The notes under the pieces: generated by a model
Databases searched by the model: none
What the model was told of the DNA's origin: nothing
What the model saw: only the letters and a program-made list of their open reading frames with translations
Shown: positions 5,906 through 9,626 of the stretch, in pieces
Layout: every line of letters starts with the position of its first letter
How positions within the stretch are numbered: position 1 is the stretch's first letter
Translations under genes and position numbers: made by a program
NCBI GenBank assembly: GCA_026713205.1
Contig: JAPOOY010000222.1
Coordinates: 1 to 9,626 of the forward strand
DNA: 9,626 nucleotides
From: Bdellovibrionales bacterium
GTDB lineage: Bacteria; Bdellovibrionota; Bdellovibrionia; Bdellovibrionales; UBA1609
Direction: 5' to 3'

Positions 5906-6568
5906 ATGAAATTTTTAATGGGCTGTATTTTATTTTTTGCCTTTATCACTTCCTGTAAATGGAATGATCAGAGGGTTAAGAAAGAATTAGAGGCAAATGA
6001 GACCAAGAAACAGGCTTATGTTCTGGGGTATGGTCTGGGGGAACGGATTAAACAATCCTCTAAGGAACTGGATCAAAAGGTTTTCCTTATGGGACTGCGT
6101 CACAGTTTAAAGGGCAAAGAGCCCCTTTTAACTCGGAAGGCGCTTCATAAAAGAGCGGATAAACAAAAACCTAAAGGGGGACAAATGTCAGCAGAAGAGG
6201 GAAAAAAGTTTCTGGAAGCAAATAAACAAAAACCGGGAGTAAAAACAACTTCTTCCGGTCTTCAATATAAAGAATTAAAGGCCGGCACGGGCCGAAGCCC
6301 CTCAGCCACAGATAGGGTGGAGGTGCATTATCGCGGGACTTTTATCAATGGAGAGGAATTTGACAGTTCGTACAAAAGAAACGAAAGCATCACTTTTCCC
6401 CTCAATGGTGTTATTAAAGGCTGGACAGAAGGTGTGCAGTTGATGAAAGAGGGAGCGGAGTATGAGTTTTATATCCCGCCGGAATTAGGATATGGCTCCT
6501 CAGGCACTCCAGGTATTCCCCCCAATTCCGTATTGGTTTTTAAAGTGGAGTTGATAAAAGTTCTTTAA
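5906..6568 (+). CDS. FKBP-type peptidyl-prolyl cis-trans isomerase lipoprotein (FkpA/Mip-like)
   Basis: A 220-residue exported isomerase that should help fold periplasmic or outer-membrane proteins. The N-terminus MKFLMGCILFFAFITSC ends in a good lipobox (ITS-C), so Cys17 is probably lipidated. Residues about 30-110 match the helical dimerisation region of Mip/FkpA proteins (YVLGYGLGERIKQ, then MSAEEGKKFLEANKQKPGV). The FKBP catalytic domain spans about 112-220. Binding-pocket residues equivalent to human FKBP12 are present: Tyr142, Phe152 and Asp153 (HYRGTFINGEEFDSS), Val169, Ile170 and Trp173 (GVIKGWTEG), Tyr196 (PPELGYG) and Phe212 (LVFKVELI). The N-terminal helical region is shorter than in E. 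coli FkpA. The ATG has no strong Shine-Dalgarno (only tagg). It converges with the small ORF at 6590-6736, 21 bases apart. Confidence 0.93.
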   Translation: MKFLMGCILFFAFITSCKWNDQRVKKELEANETKKQAYVLGYGLGERIKQSSKELDQKVFLMGLRHSLKGKEPLLTRKALHKRADKQKPKGGQMSAEEGKKFLEANKQKPGVKTTSSGLQYKELKAGTGRSPSATDRVEVHYRGTFINGEEFDSSYKRNESITFPLNGVIKGWTEGVQLMKEGAEYEFYIPPELGYGSSGTPGIPPNSVLVFKVELIKVL

Positions 6569-6589
6569 CAAAAAGCCTTTCATTGTTTA

Positions 6590-6736
6590 TCAGTCTTCCA
6601 GTTTTTCTTCAATTAAATTTTCTATATCTGAAGTCCAAAAGTAGATTGAGCCATTGTCAAAGCTCATAACTTCCTTGTCTTCTTCAAGGCTGGAAATATA
6701 CTCATCCTTAGCTATGTCCCAAGCTATTTCATCCAT
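6590..6736 (-). CDS. Small acidic ORF, 48 residues, unknown function
   Basis: Read on the minus strand, an ATG at 6736 opens a 48-codon frame ending in TGA at 6590. The product starts MDEIAWDIAKDEYISSLEED and ends ENLIEEKLED. It is strongly acidic, with no signal peptide or membrane segment. The same frame extends upstream to a GTG at 6754 (six more residues), which overlaps an AGGAGG sequence and has an in-frame TAG two codons before it. AGGAGG lies 17 bases before the ATG, too far for normal use, while a TATTCT box ends 7 bases before the ATG, the same arrangement as the gene starting at 2107. It could be a real small protein or the remnant of a larger gene. Confidence 0.45.
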   Translation of the reverse strand: MDEIAWDIAKDEYISSLEEDKEVMSFDNGSIYFWTSDIENLIEEKLED

Positions 6737-6752
6737 TGTTTTGAGAATATCC

Positions 6753-6772
6753 ACCTCCTATTTTTAGGAGGT
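6753..6772. promoter_or_regulatory. Perfect 8-bp hairpin holding a Shine-Dalgarno-like sequence
   Basis: ACCTCCTA (6753-6760), loop TTTT and TAGGAGGT (6765-6772) form a perfect hairpin. In minus-strand RNA the stem pairs AGGAGG with CCTCC upstream of the 48-codon ORF, which could hide a ribosome binding site. No T run follows in either direction, so a terminator role is less likely. Confidence 0.5.
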
Positions 6773-6927
6773 TTCCTTAGAGGATTCTCTTAAAAGATTA
6801 TCAGAAGGGAACCATCTGATTTCAAGATTCAAGTTGATATAAGGAGATGAGGGAAAGCTTTATAGGGCATTATTTCTTTATTTTTGTGCTTTGGCCACCA
6901 ATTACTAGACAGATTTTTATTTTTTAA

Positions 6928-7311
6928 TTAAGAACGAGGGCAATTCTGTCTATTTTGAACAGCCATTTGATAAGCAGACCAAGCCTCTTCTTGTTTAGCA
7001 AAAGCAGCCTTCCAGGCAGACCAAGCCTCTTCTTGTTTAGCAACAGCAACCTCATAGGCAGACCCAGCCTCTTCTTTTTTAGCAACAGCAGCCTTCCAGG
7101 CAGACCTAGCCTCTTCTTCTTTATCATTAGCGATCTTACAGGTATCCTCAGCTGATTCTTTCCCGGTTGTATCAACTGCCATGGAGTCAGAGGAAGACTT
7201 TTCTAAAGCACTTATAGTGGAATCAGATGGAGAGTTTTCTAAAGGGCTATTACTTTTACTACAGGCACTACCAAGAAACAAAATAATCAATAATAAATAA
7301 ATCCTTTGCAT
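6928..7311 (-). CDS. Small lipoprotein with Ala-rich 14-residue repeats
   Basis: A 127-residue predicted lipoprotein. The signal peptide MQRIYLLLIILFLGSAC has a good lipobox (GSA-C; Cys17). Residues 18-56 are a Ser/Asp/Thr-rich linker. Residues 63-118 are four tandem 14-residue units (two heptads each): DKEEEARSAWKAAV, AKKEEAGSAYEVAV, AKQEEAWSAWKAAF and AKQEEAWSAYQMAV. They alternate W and Y in the seventh-from-last region and predict an Ala-rich coiled coil. The layout recalls Braun-type lipoproteins (lipid anchor plus Ala-rich coiled coil), but there is no C-terminal lysine for peptidoglycan linkage; the tail is QNRQNCPRS. Cys58 and Cys124 bracket the coil. The start is supported by aaggaaag about 8 bases upstream. 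Function unknown; envelope spacer or structural roles are possible. Confidence 0.8.
   Translation of the reverse strand: MQRIYLLLIILFLGSACSKSNSPLENSPSDSTISALEKSSSDSMAVDTTGKESAEDTCKIANDKEEEARSAWKAAVAKKEEAGSAYEVAVAKQEEAWSAWKAAFAKQEEAWSAYQMAVQNRQNCPRS
6974..7141 (-). repeat. Four tandem 42-bp repeats inside the Ala-rich lipoprotein gene
   Basis: Units start at 6974, 7016, 7058 and 7100, each beginning gcagacc on the plus strand. The three 5' units (6974-7099) are closely similar at DNA level and the fourth (7100-7141) is more diverged. Because 42 is a multiple of three, unit number can change without breaking the reading frame. Confidence 0.9.
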
Positions 7312-7358
7312 TATTTTTCTTTCCTTTCTCTTTTTCTAATTTCTACCCAATCACAAGT

Positions 7359-7367
7359 AAGATAACA
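7359..7367 (-). promoter_or_regulatory. Extended -10 promoter of the Ala-rich lipoprotein gene
   Basis: The minus strand reads TGTTATCTT, a TGn motif plus TATCTT (4 of 6). The -35 region is AT-rich without a clear hexamer. The predicted leader of about 40 bases includes the aaggaaag ribosome binding site. Confidence 0.3.
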
Positions 7368-7434
7368 GAAAAATATTTTAAATTGCATTTCATTCATTTT
7401 TTTAAATCTCTTTTTTAGTTTTTATCAAACTGTA

Positions 7435-7451
7435 TAGCCAATTGGAGGCTA
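7435..7451 (-). terminator. Short hairpin over the PIN gene stop codon
   Basis: TAGCC (7435-7439) and GGCTA (7447-7451) form a 5-bp stem around the TAG stop of the PIN gene. Downstream on the minus strand the sequence is A-rich rather than T-rich, so termination here is doubtful. Confidence 0.2.
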
Positions 7452-7940
7452 ATAAAGCGATTTCTTTATTTTTGCTGTAAATTCTATTTTCAAGTGTTTG
7501 ATTAACTCATAAATATCAATACATTCAATTCCCTCTTTTTTACATACATCTGGGATTTTAATATGACCTGGTTTTGTAGCTTTTTGCTCTAAAGTCACAA
7601 CAACAGCATTTTCTGCTTGAGCATGAGCTATAACCCAAGGATCAGCTATAGATCTACCTTTAGTCGGATCTACTAAACGGGGATATTTTTTCATAATTTC
7701 TCTCATTTGTTCTTGAACATCCGTATTTGGATTTTTAAAGAAACTCTTACCTTTAAGCCATTTCAGTAAATTATCGTCAACTTTTTCTATTTCTCTTTTA
7801 ACTTCAGAAGCAGAAAAAATAATTTCTTTTTGAGCTAAACTTTCCAATATCTCCCAGTATCCTTTTGTAAATTGTATAGAATAAAAATTATTCCAAGGTT
7901 CTATAAAGATATTTGTATCCAAGCAATATTTTTGCATCAT
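7449..7940 (-). CDS. DUF4411-like PIN-domain protein, probable RNase toxin
   Basis: A 163-residue protein matching the DUF4411 branch of PIN-like nucleases. Acidic residues fit the PIN metal site: Asp8 in CLDTNIFIEPW, Glu46 (or Glu50) in SASEVKREI and Asp100 in SIADPWVIAHA, followed by AVVVTLEQKA and the family-typical KIPDVCKKEGIECIDIYELI. PIN proteins of this kind are usually Mg-dependent RNases and act as toxins when paired with an antitoxin. It follows the ImmA-type gene by 10 bases on the same strand, so the two are almost certainly co-transcribed. Two ATG codons are adjacent; aagga sits 2 bases before the first and 5 before the second, so the second (7937) may be the real start. The length is complete. 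Confidence 0.87.
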   Translation of the reverse strand: MMQKYCLDTNIFIEPWNNFYSIQFTKGYWEILESLAQKEIIFSASEVKREIEKVDDNLLKWLKGKSFFKNPNTDVQEQMREIMKKYPRLVDPTKGRSIADPWVIAHAQAENAVVVTLEQKATKPGHIKIPDVCKKEGIECIDIYELIKHLKIEFTAKIKKSLY

Positions 7941-7950
7941 TGTCCTTTTA

Positions 7951-9147
7951 TTATGAAACCAACATAGGGAGTATTTTTTCCATTCGGTTTAGTTTCATAT
8001 CCAAGAGACTGGAAGCCTCTCTCCCCGAAATGAGACCCTCCTTATAGGAAAGAGTTACAATCTTTGTGAAATTTTCTCCGTTAGCGTAAATTTTAAGTAA
8101 GTTGGCATTAGGACCGCCTTCCGCTTTTTTCATTTTCATTTTTTGTTTTAATCTGTATTTTTCATATTCCTTTCTATATTGACTTTGCAATGCTTTAAAA
8201 GTTGCATGGTTTAACATAGAAAAAGATTTTAAACGAACAAGTAATGCCAACCGGCTTACCGGAAAGTTTTTATACTGTTCTTCAATAAATTCTTTTATTT
8301 GAACAGTATTTGTCATTTTTGGAAAAGATTTAATTTTTTCTTCAGGCATTAAAATTTCTGCCGCTATTTGATTACAAAACAATTCTGTGGAAGATTTCTT
8401 GCCTTTATAACTAACAGAAAAATGATCTGGAACCCCTGAAATATCAAGCCACAAATGAGCTAATTCATGGAGAAGGGTAAATAATTGGGCACTTTTAGAA
8501 TCTCCTGAGTTGATAAATATAAGAGGGGCATATTTATCAGAAATAACAAATCCTCTTGCTTCTTCTACTGGGATAACATTATGAGAGTTTAAATTACTTG
8601 TTCTGGAAATGAATATCCCTTTTTCCTCACATTGGACAAGCCAGCTATTTAACAAAGAGGGGATTGATTCGTTCTTTGAGGCTATTTGAGAATATTCTTT
8701 CTCACTACCCCAAAGGGTTTTTATTATATTTTTTGATAGCCTCTTTGGAGAGGACTGTAGATTTCCTGAACCGACAAATTTTAATTGTTCATGTCCCTGT
8801 TCTTTTAAATACTCTCTAAGCCATACCTGTCTTTCCTGAATTTGTCTCATAAGAAATACTAAAGGAGGGCTATATTGAGGAGATTTCCCTTCTATTGTGC
8901 GAAAATCTTTAAGAAGAGGAAAATCTTTTGGTGGATGTGACAGGTAAAATGCAGCTAATGGTCTTCTATATACCTGAGACATTTTCCGGGCTTGAGTCAT
9001 TGTTGGAAGAGTTTTTCCACTCTCCCATTCATTTAATTTTTCAGAACTAACTCCAATTTTTTTGGCAGCTATTTCAAGAGGATAATGTGATTTTTCTCTT
9101 GCCCATTTAATAACAGTAGGTGTGATAAGGGCTAATTGTTTTGCCAT
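7951..9147 (-). CDS. XRE-type HTH and ImmA/IrrE metallopeptidase regulator, probable antitoxin
   Basis: A 398-residue two-domain protein. Residues about 8-66 form an XRE-type helix-turn-helix (AAKKIGVSSEKLNEWESGKTLP). A central ImmA/IrrE (COG2856) domain carries the zinc motif LLHELAHLWLD (His227, Glu228, His231), with the downstream glutamate ligand in TELFCNQIAAEILMP (Glu255). The C-terminal part (about 300-398) is helical and basic. In phage and ICE systems ImmA-type peptidases cleave a repressor. In toxin-antitoxin-like loci the HTH-COG2856 fusion precedes a toxin gene, as here with the PIN gene 10 bases downstream. The fusion could repress its own operon and lose activity by proteolysis; that is inference. 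The start is well supported, with aaggag 7 bases before the ATG. All catalytic residues are intact. Confidence 0.9.
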   Translation of the reverse strand: MAKQLALITPTVIKWAREKSHYPLEIAAKKIGVSSEKLNEWESGKTLPTMTQARKMSQVYRRPLAAFYLSHPPKDFPLLKDFRTIEGKSPQYSPPLVFLMRQIQERQVWLREYLKEQGHEQLKFVGSGNLQSSPKRLSKNIIKTLWGSEKEYSQIASKNESIPSLLNSWLVQCEEKGIFISRTSNLNSHNVIPVEEARGFVISDKYAPLIFINSGDSKSAQLFTLLHELAHLWLDISGVPDHFSVSYKGKKSSTELFCNQIAAEILMPEEKIKSFPKMTNTVQIKEFIEEQYKNFPVSRLALLVRLKSFSMLNHATFKALQSQYRKEYEKYRLKQKMKMKKAEGGPNANLLKIYANGENFTKIVTLSYKEGLISGREASSLLDMKLNRMEKILPMLVS

Positions 9148-9284
9148 TTAAAATCTCCTTGACGACTATTTTGATTTTAGATTTTCCAATATTGTGAAAA
9201 GGGTTTTTTAATTCCAATTCAAGTATTTTCTCTTTTTTTGGCCTATTTGTCCAGAAATTGGCTTGAGTAAGCAGGTAAAAAGAC

Positions 9285-9297
9285 TACATTTAATGTA
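9285..9297. promoter_or_regulatory. Short palindrome, possible operator
   Basis: TACATT-T-AATGTA is a 13-base palindrome in the interval between the divergent ImmA-type and amidohydrolase genes. A regulator such as the XRE-type protein could bind here, but AT-rich palindromes of this size also arise by chance. Confidence 0.25.
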
Positions 9298-9324
9298 AAT
9301 AAATGCCACATAATAAACTTCATT

Positions 9325-9352
9325 TGTTTCTGTATGTTTCATAAAAGAAACA
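9325..9352. promoter_or_regulatory. Dyad with three GTTTC half-sites, possible operator
   Basis: TGTTTCT (9325-9331) is the exact reverse complement of AGAAACA (9346-9352). A third GTTTC lies between them at 9336-9340, 10 bases after the first. This looks like a multi-half-site operator in the divergent intergenic region. It is about 180 bases upstream of the ImmA-type start and about 60 upstream of the amidohydrolase start. Confidence 0.3.
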
Positions 9353-9414
9353 GAGGTAAAAGTCAACGATTTTCATTGTGTTTTCGGAGATTTTGTTTGT
9401 AAGATGATTTTATC

Positions 9415-9626
9415 ATGAGAACATTTGACATTCTTTTAATTTGTGATCATGCGTTGATTTACACATCAGATCAATCTGATGACAAGTCATTTCATCAGTC
9501 AACCAAAGCGCTTCTTCCTTCCAAGCGGTTTATCGTGGAAAAAGATAAAGCGGTTGGAATTACAGCGGGGCGTATTGCTTTTGTAGGGGATATTACGGAA
9601 GACCTGAAGGCTAAAAAAACTTATCG
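9415..9626 (+). CDS. Amidohydrolase-family protein, N-terminus only (cut by window edge)
   Basis: A frame from ATG 9415 stays open to the end of the window (70 codons). It begins MRTFDILLICDHALIYT and later has VGITAGRIAFVGDI. This matches the N-terminal beta-sandwich of amidohydrolases, with 'D-L-L-I...' followed by 'G-I-x-x-G-R-I-x-x-V-G'. The metal-binding HxH motif would come later, outside the window. Imidazolonepropionase (HutI) is one candidate because of the spacing, but dihydroorotase-like or other amidohydrolases fit as well. An in-frame TAA at 9400-9402 limits the start. No Shine-Dalgarno is visible; TAAGAT (9400-9405) ends 9 bases before the ATG. It is divergent from the toxin-antitoxin-like pair. 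Confidence 0.65.
   Translation, partial: MRTFDILLICDHALIYTSDQSDDKSFHQSTKALLPSKRFIVEKDKAVGITAGRIAFVGDITEDLKAKKTY

Noticed and set aside
6847..6924. 26-codon plus-strand frame after aaggag (MRESFIGHYFF...)
   Set aside because: The ribosome binding site abuts the ATG without a spacer, and the product is a short hydrophobic run in AT-rich intergenic DNA with no further support.
6906..6952. 8-bp inverted repeat TAGACAGA/TCTGTCTA around the stop of the Ala-rich lipoprotein gene, as a terminator
   Set aside because: The loop is 31 bases and no T run follows on the minus strand, so there is no good case for an intrinsic terminator.
6974..7141. Regular 42-bp repeats considered as a CRISPR array
   Set aside because: Units are directly adjacent with no unique spacers, and they are coding with a 14-residue period.
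6924..7175. Repetitive open frames in other frames and on the opposite strand across the Ala-rich lipoprotein gene
   Set aside because: The 42-bp period keeps every frame open once it is open. The lipoprotein frame alone has a signal peptide, lipobox and ribosome binding site.

Overview
The window is AT-rich bacterial DNA from a Gram-negative organism. It carries two lipoprotein-type secretion signals with canonical lipoboxes, a periplasmic-type FKBP isomerase, a stomatin-like protein and a NfeD protease. The radical SAM fragment at the left edge resembles the 'twitch'-type radical SAM proteins I associate with Bdellovibrionota and related predatory lineages. That placement is only a tentative inference, because no rRNA, tRNA or phylogenetic marker gene is present.

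Layout, left to right. (1) 1-830 is the 3' part of a radical SAM enzyme whose cysteine motif lies outside the window. (2) 1154-2107 (minus) is an exported, cysteine-containing protein of unknown function with a Pro/Gly-rich linker. (3) 2613-3371 (plus) encodes a slipin (SPFH/band 7 protein), and tail-to-tail with it 3446-4816 (minus) encodes NfeD, its usual membrane-protease partner. (4) 4998-5417 (minus) is an unrecognised 139-residue protein. (5) 5418-5905 is a gene-free interval dominated by nested inverted repeats. (6) 5906-6568 (plus) is an FKBP-type peptidyl-prolyl isomerase lipoprotein. (7) 6590-6736 (minus) is a 48-codon acidic ORF preceded by a perfect hairpin that includes a Shine-Dalgarno-like sequence. 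(8) 6928-7311 (minus) is a small lipoprotein with four 14-residue Ala-rich repeats. (9) 9147-7449 (minus) is a two-gene unit of an XRE-ImmA/IrrE metallopeptidase regulator followed by a DUF4411-like PIN protein, a toxin-antitoxin-like pair. (10) 9415-9626 (plus) is the start of an amidohydrolase-like gene cut by the window edge.

The most unusual part is 4897-5835. A 92/93-bp hairpin element occurs twice, with differences that fall in predicted loops or are G.U compatible. The second copy sits inside a larger interrupted palindrome (5544-5835), beside a third short element whose ends are aggggtcaaaaat and its complement. The outer arms end in CTAG on both sides of the insert, as if something had inserted into the centre of an older palindrome. 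No transposase is present, so these look like non-autonomous (MITE- or REP-like) elements.

A second recurring pattern concerns expression. Several genes (starts at 2107, 5417, 5906, 6736, 9415) have a -10-like hexamer ending only 6-9 bases before the start codon and no clear ribosome binding site, which would suit leaderless mRNAs. Other genes in the window (slipin, ImmA, PIN, Ala-rich lipoprotein) have ordinary Shine-Dalgarno sequences.
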